A DNA stretch of 37,830 nucleotides. Origin: Chloroflexota bacterium. GTDB lineage: Bacteria; Chloroflexota; Anaerolineae; B4-G1. The first letter of the stretch is position 1. Each line of letters begins with the position of its first letter. The notes beneath the pieces were generated by a model that was not told the DNA's origin, searched no databases, and saw nothing but the letters and a program-made list of their open reading frames with translations. The position numbers were made by a program, and so were the translations under genes. The stretch spans positions 1 to 37,830 of the forward strand of contig DSAR01000164.1 in the NCBI GenBank assembly GCA_011046405.1, written 5' to 3'. Positions 14,139 through 21,408 of the stretch are shown here, piece after piece.

Positions 14139-16605
14139 CTCGATAAAGGCACATCGTCGCTGGAGGCCCCTGGCCTTCGTCGCCCTGTGGTTGCCGTTCG
14201 TCGTGGCGTCCTTGCTCTACTCGCCGTTGCCGAAATTGGAACGAACAGCCGTCGATGCCGTTGATGCCGACGAACAGCGGTTGCTGGGGGCTTTTGACCT
14301 GCCCGCCGAACCGATCATGCTCGTGTTCCATCGCGCTGGGGGCCTCGCGCCACAGGACCGGGCCTACTTCAGACGTATCGGACAGGACGTGGGCAAGCAC
14401 ACAGCTTACGGAGAGGCAGAAGGTGAGACCTATGCCCTCGCCCTGGCTTCCAGCGCGCACGTCCAGGAGACGGCTGAACGCCGCGCGGCCCTCCAGGGTT
14501 CTCCCGATGGCCTGTCGACGTACGTCACCGGGAAGCGCGCCCTGGCCTACGATGCCGCCGTCGCGTGGCGGGAGAGCCGATGGCTGGTGCTGGTTGGCTG
14601 CGGGATCGTCGCCGCTTTGGCCGCGTTATTCAGCAAATTTGGCCTCTCCCGCGCCGTGCTCGTGGGGCTCAGCGCCAGCTGCGTGGGAGCGATGGCGAGT
14701 GTATTGGCCGCCCTGCTCGCCCCGCCATTGACCGTTGCCCTGAGCACCACTCTCTCCGCCGGGTTGGCCGGGACGTGGTCCATACGTCTGCTCTCGCCCC
14801 GTCGTCCAGACGATTCGCCTCCCGTCCCGGCGGTGAGACGCGGCGCACCGGCGCAGGCTGGCATGGCCTCTCTCACGTCACCCACCGTGTCCAGGTTGAC
14901 GCCGTTACAGCACGCCATCGTCCAGGCCGGTGAAGGAACGTTGCTCCAGGCCTTCATCGTCATCGCCGGGTTAGCCGGCTTTCTGTTCAACTTGAGAACG
15001 GGGATCGCGTTATTTCTGGGCGTACTCGTAGCCATTGCATTCAGTTTGAGCGGCGCGCCCGCGCTCATCGCCCTCCTGGCGCGTCCCCGCCATCCCCGCC
15101 CCCCGGGCGAGCCAAAACCGCATAAGGGATTTCGCCTGGGACTGGCGGTGCTTCTGGCAGCGGGCGTATTCTGGCTGACGCCCAGTGCCCATCCCATCGA
15201 CGCGGTCCCGTCGTCAGCGGCGTCGGCTGTGGGATACGACCTGTTGCGCGCCAGCGCCATCATCGGGCGCGCGATGCCTTTCCACCTGTTGGCGCAGGCG
15301 CCCACGGCCGGGCGCAGCGACACCAGTTTGGCCGCCCTGGACAACTTGATCGCCGACCTGGAAAATCGAGCGGAGATCGCCGCTGTAGAGGGGCAGGAAG
15401 CCCTACAAGCACGGCCCGGCCCGCCGGCGCCGGTAGAAGAGTGGCTGAGCGGGCGGGAGGGCGTCGCCGGCGCCCTGGCAAAGGACCTGGAAGTGCAAGC
15501 GGGCGCGCTGGCGACAGTGATCGACGTGCTGGAGCGCATACCCTCGGCGACCGCCAGCCCGGCGCCAATTTCAACCAGTCAATCCCTCACGACGTCGTTG
15601 AACGAGACCCGCGTCCGTCTCGACGAGGTCAGAGATACCTTGACGACGGCCAACGCGATGTTGGACAGCGTGCCCATCGAGTTCCCGGAGATCGCTCCCC
15701 GGATGCGCAACGTGCCGGCTCTGAAAGCGCTGCCCGACATTTTGGCCCATGCCGTCGCTGACCTGGCCGATATATCGGCCGATATATCGGCGGACCTATC
15801 AACCATCGTTACGAGCGCCTCTCCGCAGCGCAGCACGTCTGTATCCGTAAACGAACAACTTGCACCGGTGCAGGCTGAATTGACCCGTTCGCTGTCGGCG
15901 CTGGAGGACCTGGCGATCCGCACGTTCGCTCTGCAAGAGGATCTGAACGCCGCCGAGGCTCAATGGGCCAGCGCTGCCCTGGGAGATCCGGCGCCGGTCA
16001 CGCCCAGCCCGTATCTGGTCAGCCACGACCTGATCCGCTTGGCGCTCGTCCCGGCCGGCGACCCATACGCGCCGGCGACCCTGGAGAGCGCCTCGACCTT
16101 GTTGCAAATCATTCAGGACGCGCGGACCAAGGGGCCGTTATCAGACAGCGCCCTTTCATTGTATGGTACACCCGTGGCCGCTAACGCCCGGAAGGATCGA
16201 CACTTGCATAATCTGTGGTTCCCTGGTACCATTCTGGCGACTCTGACGACGATGCTTTGTGCCTGGGGCGCGCTATCACGAGCTGGTCCGGCGCTGCGCT
16301 TGGCGGCTGGCGCGTTGTTGAGCAGTCTGGCGGGCGTGGGGTTGGCCGCCGTGCTGGGACCTGTGGATGTTGGCGTCCTGGCCTCGGCCGGGGTAGTTGT
16401 AGTGGCTGTCGCGGGCGGCCGGATGGCCGCGGGATGGATATCCACGGCCGAGACGTTGGCCCTGGCGCTTCCTCCACTGTGCCTGGGATTGACCGGCATC
16501 CCTGCCCTGGCGACCATGGGCATCGTCACGAGTAGTGGGCTGCTGGCGGGGCGCCTGCTTGTCGCGCCGTCCTGTGGACATCGTCGGCCCGCCGAAATGG
16601 AGTGA
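14113..16605 (+). CDS. MMPL/RND-like integral membrane protein
   Basis: 830 residues from the ATG at 14113 (another at 14119), overlapping the preceding stop; no strong Shine-Dalgarno, so translational coupling is likely. An earlier ATG at 14067 cannot be excluded. Layout: an N-terminal signal-anchor helix, an external domain (about residues 30-150) with the VTGKRALAYDAA pattern like the porter domain of MMPL proteins, then a block of about six hydrophobic helices with a charged loop. A second large external region (about 370-690) is rich in Ala, Leu, Glu and Asp and predicted helical. Four to six helices close the protein. Canonical MMPL transporters have two equal halves and a conserved Asp-Tyr pair in helices 4 and 10; the pair is not obvious here, so energy coupling is doubtful. 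The GTPase gene follows 4 bp later. Confidence 0.7.
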   Translation: MPMTRRRISSIKAHRRWRPLAFVALWLPFVVASLLYSPLPKLERTAVDAVDADEQRLLGAFDLPAEPIMLVFHRAGGLAPQDRAYFRRIGQDVGKHTAYGEAEGETYALALASSAHVQETAERRAALQGSPDGLSTYVTGKRALAYDAAVAWRESRWLVLVGCGIVAALAALFSKFGLSRAVLVGLSASCVGAMASVLAALLAPPLTVALSTTLSAGLAGTWSIRLLSPRRPDDSPPVPAVRRGAPAQAGMASLTSPTVSRLTPLQHAIVQAGEGTLLQAFIVIAGLAGFLFNLRTGIALFLGVLVAIAFSLSGAPALIALLARPRHPRPPGEPKPHKGFRLGLAVLLAAGVFWLTPSAHPIDAVPSSAASAVGYDLLRASAIIGRAMPFHLLAQAPTAGRSDTSLAALDNLIADLENRAEIAAVEGQEALQARPGPPAPVEEWLSGREGVAGALAKDLEVQAGALATVIDVLERIPSATASPAPISTSQSLTTSLNETRVRLDEVRDTLTTANAMLDSVPIEFPEIAPRMRNVPALKALPDILAHAVADLADISADISADLSTIVTSASPQRSTSVSVNEQLAPVQAELTRSLSALEDLAIRTFALQEDLNAAEAQWASAALGDPAPVTPSPYLVSHDLIRLALVPAGDPYAPATLESASTLLQIIQDARTKGPLSDSALSLYGTPVAANARKDRHLHNLWFPGTILATLTTMLCAWGALSRAGPALRLAAGALLSSLAGVGLAAVLGPVDVGVLASAGVVVVAVAGGRMAAGWISTAETLALALPPLCLGLTGIPALATMGIVTSSGLLAGRLLVAPSCGHRRPAEME

Positions 16606-16609
16606 AAGT

Positions 16610-17200
16610 ATGGATGCTGAGTATATGAAATTGGTCGTGACCGGATCCTTCAACGCTGGCAAGACGACGTTCATTCAGACGGTCAACGAGATCGATGGCG
16701 TCAGCACCGAGGTCCAGACTATGGAGAAGCGCAATGTCAAACGTCAGACCACGGTCGCGATGGACTTTGGCCGGGTGACGTTATCCGGCGGTCTGCGATT
16801 GCACCTGGTGGGCACACCCGGCCAGCGTCGTTTCTCCTTTATGTGGGAGACGTTGATTCTGGAATGCAACGGCGTATTGATGTTGGTGGATAGCAGCGAA
16901 GCGGAAAGCCTGGATGAGACCAGCCGGATGTTCGATTTCTTCGCCGTGCGACTCGGCGACGCGCCGATGTTCGTCGTGGCAAACAAGCAGGATCATCCCC
17001 AGGCGCTTTCACCGACCAGGATCGAGCGATCCTTGAATCTGGTCACTGCGGGATGTGGCGGGAATGGGGGGCGAGAGGTGGCCCTGTTGCCAGCGCCGGG
17101 TTGCGTGGCCCACGATCGCGCTTGTGTGCTCGCCATACTGGAAAGCATCGCCCCGCACCTCGAGCAACGGGGCAATGGCGCAGGGGAATCAAGGCCTTGA
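16610..17200 (+). CDS. Small Ras-like GTPase of the MglA/CvnD type
   Basis: 196 residues, ATG 16610 with GGAG 7 nt upstream. G1 is GSFNAGKTT (12-20, Lys18), G2 Thr47 or Thr48, G3 GTPGQ (68-72) and G4 NKQD (about 126-129). A Gly in place of the usual Asp before TxGQ is typical of this bacterial subfamily. Such GTPases act as cytoplasmic switches; their activators are Roadblock/LC7 proteins such as MglB, and two Roadblock genes follow in the same operon. Known precedents are MglA/MglB polarity control in Myxococcus, the SofG GTPase working with bactofilin BacP, and the Streptomyces conservons. The C-terminus has no lipidation motif. The usual SAK (G5) motif is not obvious; the region between G4 and the C-terminus is Gly-rich and variable. 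Confidence 0.93.
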   Translation: MDAEYMKLVVTGSFNAGKTTFIQTVNEIDGVSTEVQTMEKRNVKRQTTVAMDFGRVTLSGGLRLHLVGTPGQRRFSFMWETLILECNGVLMLVDSSEAESLDETSRMFDFFAVRLGDAPMFVVANKQDHPQALSPTRIERSLNLVTAGCGGNGGREVALLPAPGCVAHDRACVLAILESIAPHLEQRGNGAGESRP

Positions 17201-17246
17201 AAGCTGACCCCATGTTCTGAAAAGTTGACCTTAAGAACAGGAATAG

Positions 17247-17299
17247 GACGCAGATCAACACAGATGAACGCTGTTTTTTGTCTGCGAAATTCTGCGTCC
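17247..17299. repeat. Inverted repeat in the GTPase-Roadblock spacer
   Basis: GGACGCAGA (17247-17255) and TCTGCGTCC (17291-17299) bracket CACAGATGAACG- and TTTTTTGTCTGCG-type sequence. This resembles the interior of the element at 1661-1813 and so is probably another small dispersed repeat. It lies in the only sizeable gap (154 bp) of the operon and could attenuate or protect the transcript. Confidence 0.55.
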
Positions 17300-17354
17300 A
17301 AAAAGACTTGTCAGTCAAGCAGGCCCTGAAACAGAAAAATAATTGGGAGGCATG

Positions 17355-18197
17355 ATGAACGGATCGAATGCAGGAGGAAATGGCGCCTCGATGTCCTCGT
17401 TGGAAAATCGGCTGACCGAAGAGATTCAGGAGATCGCCGACATCGTCCGCCAGGTGCCGGCGGAGGATCCCCTGGGGCGGCTATTGATGCGCGTCATCCG
17501 GCGCCGGCCCTACATCCGGGCGTTAGCGATGATCAGTCCTGGCGGAAAGCTCTGGGCCTCGGCGTTGCCCCAGGACGTGGAGGCGGAAAGTATAGCCGCA
17601 ATGGCCGCTCCTGTCGCCTTGCTGGGGCGGCGGGTCGCCCTGGAACAATTGGGGTCCGATATGCGCCAGACGTACGTAGAGGGCGAGGGCGGGTACGCCA
17701 TCCTCCGGACGGTGGGGCAAGAGGCGGTGTTGCTCATCCTGGCCTCGACTGACGCGAACCTGGCCCTGGTCTTGCACGACGCGGATCTGTTAGAGCAGCA
17801 CGTTGCCCGCGTTCTCGGCGTATCCACCCCAGGCGCTGAAACGTGGACCGATGCCGCGCCGTCGATAGAGAAACTGCGCCGAATGCTCGGTGAAGGTCAA
17901 GGGCTGGAGGATCAGATCACTCACCTGAACGCCCTGCAGGCCAAACTGGAGTCGCTGGACCTGGGCTTGTTCCCAGAGCGGGTGCACGCTATTCGAAGCC
18001 GCCTGGAAGCGCCCACTTGCATCGAGGAAATTGAAGCCGATTTGATCGCTTTGGAACAGGACGTGATGGCTACGTTTGAACAGGATATGGCCTCGTCCGT
18101 CGCCGAACCGGGCGAGAGCGAGCAAGTCTATCGAGAGCATTCATATGTAAGGAGAGCGTTGAAATGGTTAGCATCGATGATCGAATCCGAAGATTAG
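17355..18197 (+). CDS. Roadblock/LC7 domain protein with helical C-terminal extension
   Basis: 280 residues. The ATG at 17355 is 4 nt after GGGAGG (17345-17350); the ATG at 17352 is too close to it. Residues about 45-155 form a Roadblock/LC7 domain (IRALAMISPGGKLWAS, then TYVEGEGGYAILRTVG and LLILASTDANLALV). The remaining roughly 120 residues are helical and partly coiled coil (ALQAKLESLDLGLFPERVHAI), an extension that MglB-like proteins lack. Roadblock dimers bind and activate MglA-type GTPases; the neighbouring GTPase is the obvious partner. The end overlaps the next Roadblock gene by 34 bp, so the two are translated together, possibly forming a heterodimer. Confidence 0.9.
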   Translation: MNGSNAGGNGASMSSLENRLTEEIQEIADIVRQVPAEDPLGRLLMRVIRRRPYIRALAMISPGGKLWASALPQDVEAESIAAMAAPVALLGRRVALEQLGSDMRQTYVEGEGGYAILRTVGQEAVLLILASTDANLALVLHDADLLEQHVARVLGVSTPGAETWTDAAPSIEKLRRMLGEGQGLEDQITHLNALQAKLESLDLGLFPERVHAIRSRLEAPTCIEEIEADLIALEQDVMATFEQDMASSVAEPGESEQVYREHSYVRRALKWLASMIESED

Positions 18198-18625
18198 GCG
18201 CGCTGCTGCGCCAGATGCAAGGATTGACGCCCAACATCGAGGCTTCAGCTATCGTCAGTCCTGATGGTCTCGTTCTGGCCTCGTCGCTGCCCGATGGCAC
18301 AGACGAAGAGGAGCTTGGCGCTATGTCGGCGGCGGTGCTCACGTTGGGCGAGCGTATTGCACGAGAACTGCTTTCGGGCCGGGTCAAACAGGTCTACGTC
18401 GAAGGAGAGGGAACCGGTTACGTCTTCTTGACATCTATTGGCAATGAGGCTATCCTAGTAACACTGGCCAACGTCGACGCCAAGTTGGCCCTGGTCTTCA
18501 TGGATATGGGACGTATCGCCGCGGAGGCGCGTCAGATCTTGCAAGAGGATTTATTGACCGAGGTGGAGGAGACGTCAGAGACTGTCCCAGCACTTGGTTT
18601 GCAAGACCCGTTGCAAGAGCAGTGA
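18164..18625 (+). CDS. Roadblock/LC7 domain protein (MglB-like)
   Basis: 153 residues, ATG 18164 with AAGGAG (18149-18154) upstream. Almost the whole protein is one Roadblock/LC7 domain: an N-terminal helix, EASAIVSPDGLVLASSLP, QVYVEGEGTGYVFLTSIG and AILVTLANVDAKLALV. The YVEGEG and the Asn/Asp-AxLALV segments match the preceding protein closely, so the two arose by duplication. It is presumably a GAP or GEF-like regulator, or a dimer partner, for the GTPase. It is the last gene of the operon; three mobile elements follow it directly. Confidence 0.93.
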   Translation: MVSIDDRIRRLGALLRQMQGLTPNIEASAIVSPDGLVLASSLPDGTDEEELGAMSAAVLTLGERIARELLSGRVKQVYVEGEGTGYVFLTSIGNEAILVTLANVDAKLALVFMDMGRIAAEARQILQEDLLTEVEETSETVPALGLQDPLQEQ

Positions 18626-18667
18626 CCGATGATGTTAGACGCTAACGTCGCCTGAGCGCTGACTGAC

Positions 18668-18850
18668 GTATCATCTCAATCAACCGGGGCAAACTCGCTC
18701 GGGCCGGTCTCCTGACCGTGTCCGCTGTGGCTCGGTCGGGAGACCGGCCACAGCTGTCCCACGCACCCGCGCTCTCGTCGACCGCGCCGTGTGTCCGCTG
18801 TGGCTCGGTCGGGAGACCGGCCACAGCTCCCCAACTTATTGAGAAGATAC
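18668..18850. mobile_element. Element family M, copy M1 (183 bp, 9-bp target duplication)
   Basis: Ends GTATCATCTCAAT and ATTGAGAAGATAC; flanked by a perfect CTGACTGAC at 18659-18667 and 18851-18859. It contains the CCGGTCTCC...GGAGACCGG hairpin core and a 73-bp internal duplication of half of it, which the 110-bp copies lack. Non-coding. Confidence 0.9.
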
Positions 18851-18867
18851 CTGACTGACTTCCGATA

Positions 18868-18970
18868 GTAACTGCTCAGGCTAGTCCCTGCTCAGGCTAG
18901 TCCCTTGCTGCGATGGAGAGTGGGGCCCCCGCCCATCCGCTGCAAACGGGCGCTAGGCTGAGCAGCAGTT
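18868..18970. mobile_element. 103-bp element with about 10-bp flanking direct repeat
   Basis: Flanked by ACTTCCGATA at 18858-18867 and 18971-18980. The ends are imperfect inverted repeats (GTAACTGCTCAGGCTAG against CTAGGCTGAGCAGCAGTT). The right-end word CTGAGCAGCAGTTAC also occurs at 4217-4231. Internally CTGCTCAGGCTAGTCC is repeated in tandem. Non-coding. Confidence 0.65.
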
Positions 18971-18990
18971 ACTTCCGATAAATGGTGGAG

Positions 18991-19128
18991 GGGTGCGTTT
19001 CAAATGATTTGAACCTTGTTCGTAGTACGCGCGCTGGGTAGCGGCTTCAGCGCGTTTTTACGGCGATAAATCGCCTACTACAAACTTGGCCTCAAATCAA
19101 ATGAAACGCACCCAAATGAAACACGCCC
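18991..19128. mobile_element. 138-bp MITE-like element that duplicated a ribosome-binding site
   Basis: Flanked by a perfect 8-bp TGGTGGAG at 18983-18990 and 19129-19136. The left end GGGTGCGTTTCA recurs inverted twice at the right (TGAAACGCACCC at 19102-19113 and TGAAACACGCCC at 19117-19128). The right duplicate is part of the Shine-Dalgarno (GGAGG, 19133-19137) of the lipoprotein gene, so the insertion copied the ribosome-binding site and separated it from its former upstream DNA. The interior contains a CGCGCTGAAG-like palindrome around 19030-19060. Confidence 0.8.
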
Positions 19129-19144
19129 TGGTGGAGGTGATGAT

Positions 19145-20029
19145 ATGATGACCATACGACCCGCCTCATATATCACGAGCTTATGGGGGAAATCACGCTT
19201 TTTTACGCTGGTTATCGCTGTAGTCATGGGACACATCCTGTTACTCATCGGCTGCACACCGGCACCAAGGCAGCAGATCCCGGAACTGGGCCACGAGCAT
19301 CCCACAATGGCGCCATCGTCTGACGCCGGAGAAGTGATCGTCGCGCCCAGTGCTCAGAACTCGGGTGAGGCCGGTTGGGCCGGTGAAGATGGGCAGCAAT
19401 CTCTCATCCTGTGGATGAACCCATCAGTGGTGGACTTGACGGTCGGGGAATCCAGAATCATACAGGTACAGGTGGACAGACCGCAGGCCATGCACAACGT
19501 CGAGTTGCGCATTGAGTTCGATCCGAAATACGTCCGGGTGGAGGATAGCGACCCGAACACCGCCGGGGTGCAAATTCAGGCCGGAGATACCCCCGCAGCT
19601 TCCCAGGTGCAGCGCAATGAAGTCAGCAACGAGTCAGGCGTCATCATTTACCATGCCGCGCAGACGGCCAATAGCATCGAGAGTGTGAGCGGCATGGTGG
19701 CGAACTTCACGATACGGGCATTGATGGAAGGGGGCAGTCCTTTGCGCTTCGGTTTCGTCACGCTCCGGGATGAAAACGGCAATCCGCTCCCGACGCCTGA
19801 ATGGGTGAGCGGCCTGGCCATCATCAGCGTCGACGGCGTCGTGGATGCGCCGACAGCCCAAGCCGTATCGGAAGGGACCTTTCACGTGGTGCAGCCGGGG
19901 GATACGCTCGCTGTGATCGCTCAGCGTTACAATACGACGATCGAGAGTCTGTCTGCACTCAATGGGTTAGCGGAGCCAAACGGAATCTGGGTTGGACAGG
20001 TGTTGGTCCTGAAACACGCCGAGCCATGA
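19145..20029 (+). CDS. Lipoprotein with cohesin-like domain and C-terminal LysM
   Basis: 294 residues. The ATG at 19145 lies 7 nt after GGAGG. A hydrophobic stretch ends in the lipobox LLIGC with Cys37, so the protein is probably lipid-anchored on the outer face of the membrane. Residues about 75-225 resemble a cohesin/jelly-roll domain (PSVVDLTVGESRIIQVQV, then ELRIEFDPKYVRVED, GVIIYHAA, and VANFTIRAL). Residues about 243-292 are a LysM domain (HVVQPGDTLAVIAQRYNT, SALNGL, WVGQVLVL) for peptidoglycan or chitin binding. Cohesins normally bind dockerins; none is seen here, so the module may instead be a general adhesion domain. The gene follows three stacked mobile elements and may originally have belonged to the upstream GTPase operon. 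Confidence 0.88.
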   Translation: MMTIRPASYITSLWGKSRFFTLVIAVVMGHILLLIGCTPAPRQQIPELGHEHPTMAPSSDAGEVIVAPSAQNSGEAGWAGEDGQQSLILWMNPSVVDLTVGESRIIQVQVDRPQAMHNVELRIEFDPKYVRVEDSDPNTAGVQIQAGDTPAASQVQRNEVSNESGVIIYHAAQTANSIESVSGMVANFTIRALMEGGSPLRFGFVTLRDENGNPLPTPEWVSGLAIISVDGVVDAPTAQAVSEGTFHVVQPGDTLAVIAQRYNTTIESLSALNGLAEPNGIWVGQVLVLKHAEP

Positions 20030-20051
20030 TTCAGTGACAGGCGCTTTTGCC

Positions 20052-20161
20052 GTATCATCTCAATAAACCGGGGCAAACTCGCTCGGGCCGGTCTCCCGAC
20101 CGAGCCACAGCGGGCACGGTCAGGAGACCGGCCACAGCTCCCCAACTTATTGAGAAGATAC
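20052..20161. mobile_element. Element family M, copy M2 (110 bp)
   Basis: Ends GTATCATCTCAATAA and TTATTGAGAAGATAC. The flanks CTTTTGCC (20044-20051) and CTTTTTCC (20162-20169) are a 7-of-8 remnant of the target duplication. The 44-bp core at 20088-20131 is in the opposite orientation, relative to the ends, to that of the copies at 18668 and 25690. Confidence 0.88.
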
Positions 20162-20180
20162 CTTTTTCCTCCTTTGCTCC

Positions 20181-20256
20181 CGCTGGATCACAATCCGGCG
20201 GTTTCGGGGCAGGAAAGCGCTTTTCTCGCTCCGCCGAGTGGTGGATTGTGATTCAC
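20181..20256. repeat. Long imperfect palindrome between lipoprotein and epimerase genes
   Basis: ATCACAATCC near 20187 pairs with GGATTGTGAT near 20243, with GGCGG/CCGCC inside. The word GGATCACAATCCGG also occurs around 4170. It could be a bidirectional terminator between convergent genes or a further element remnant. Confidence 0.5.
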
Positions 20257-20319
20257 TACGCACAGAAAGCAAGGCGGAACTCCGCCGCTATTAAAGCGTC
20301 CGGACTTACGCTTCTTCGA

Positions 20320-21291
20320 TTACACCAACCTCTCCGGCCATAGATCGATTTTTCCAAGGATTCTCTCTTCGTACCAGGTGACCGTCGTCCTCAAACCCTC
20401 TTCGACCGGCGTGCTGGGGTTGTATCCCAACACCCTCCGGGCTTTGTCGATCTTGGCGTGGGTCTTCAACTGATCGCCAGGCCGGCGCGGCCTGTGATCG
20501 ATCCTGGCCTGTCGCCCAATGATCTCCTCGACGGTTTGGATTCCCTCTCCCGTGGTGATGGCGGTGTCGGAACCGATGTTGAATATCTCGCCAATGCAGC
20601 GATCCAGGTTGTCCATCACGGCAACCAGCCCATCGACGATGTCGCCCACGTAGGTATAACTGCGCAAGTGGTGCTCGCTGCCCTCGAATAGCGGGAATGC
20701 TCGATCCTCCAAGATACAGCCAATCAGTTTGGGGTACAACTTCTCCGGTCGCTCGCGGGGGCCATAGACGGAGTAAAGGCGCGTTGAACAGGCGGGGAAT
20801 CCCTGATCACGATGGTGGGCCAGCGCCAATTGCTCCGCCGCCAGTTTGGTGACCCCATAGTAGGAAGCGGGCTTCGTCTCGGCCGTTTCGTCTTGCGTCG
20901 CCTCGAATCCGTAGACCGACGAGGTCGATATGTTGACCATGGCGCGGAGGGTATCAGAGGAGCGCAAAGCCTCGATGAGCCGGTAAGTGGCGGTGACGTT
21001 GTTCTCGACGTAGGTCTGGAAGGATACGCTGGCCGAGATGCCGGGTTGGGCGGCGGCGTGATAGACGATTTCGACCCCCTCCACTGCCGCGCTCAGATCG
21101 TCCGCCGACAGATCGAGAGGTAGGACGTCTACGCCCTTGTTCGCCAGATCATCGACGTTGAGCTTTTTGAGGGCTGTGGTGTAATTATCGTTGAGGCAAT
21201 CGAGGCCCACCACCGTGTGGCCCAGATCGGACAGGCGTTCGGACAGATGAGAACCGATGAATCCGGCCGCGCCTGTAACGAGAATCTTCAT
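20320..21291 (-). CDS. NAD-dependent sugar-nucleotide epimerase (UDP-glucuronate/UDP-glucose 4-epimerase type)
   Basis: 323 residues of the extended short-chain dehydrogenase family. The ATG at 21291 (AAAGGA upstream) begins directly with the Rossmann motif KILVTGAAGFIGSH. The catalytic Tyr-Lys is SYYGVTK with an upstream Ser (STSSVYG). NDNYTTALKKLNVDDL and VYGPRERPEKLYPKLI follow the pattern of UDP-glucuronate 4-epimerases. It supplies activated sugars for surface polysaccharide, fitting the glycosyltransferase and rmlD genes 5 kb away. Substrate is not determinable from motifs alone. An in-frame extension to 21354 has no Shine-Dalgarno. Confidence 0.9.
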   Translation of the reverse strand: MKILVTGAAGFIGSHLSERLSDLGHTVVGLDCLNDNYTTALKKLNVDDLANKGVDVLPLDLSADDLSAAVEGVEIVYHAAAQPGISASVSFQTYVENNVTATYRLIEALRSSDTLRAMVNISTSSVYGFEATQDETAETKPASYYGVTKLAAEQLALAHHRDQGFPACSTRLYSVYGPRERPEKLYPKLIGCILEDRAFPLFEGSEHHLRSYTYVGDIVDGLVAVMDNLDRCIGEIFNIGSDTAITTGEGIQTVEEIIGRQARIDHRPRRPGDQLKTHAKIDKARRVLGYNPSTPVEEGLRTTVTWYEERILGKIDLWPERLV

Positions 21292-21330
21292 TGTGAATTG
21301 ATCCTTTCTTTTTACTGCCCGACATTCGTG

Positions 21331-21386
21331 GCCACAAGTCTGATTTTCTATCACGAATTACACGAATGGTCAAATTTCACGAATGC
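21331..21386. repeat. CACGAAT-type dispersed repeat fragment
   Basis: CTATCACGAATTACACGAATG and TTTCACGAATGCTTTT match the fragment at about 36880-36923, which precedes the third copy of repeat R. It lies between sbcD and the epimerase gene. Confidence 0.5.
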
Positions 21387-21408
21387 TTTTCCAAGTTAGC
21401 TTGCGCCG

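Noticed and set aside
17206..17243. GTTCT...AGAAC inverted repeat after the GTPase gene as a LexA-type operator
   Set aside because: The spacing is far too long for known LexA boxes and no promoter overlaps it; more likely part of the small dispersed repeat there.
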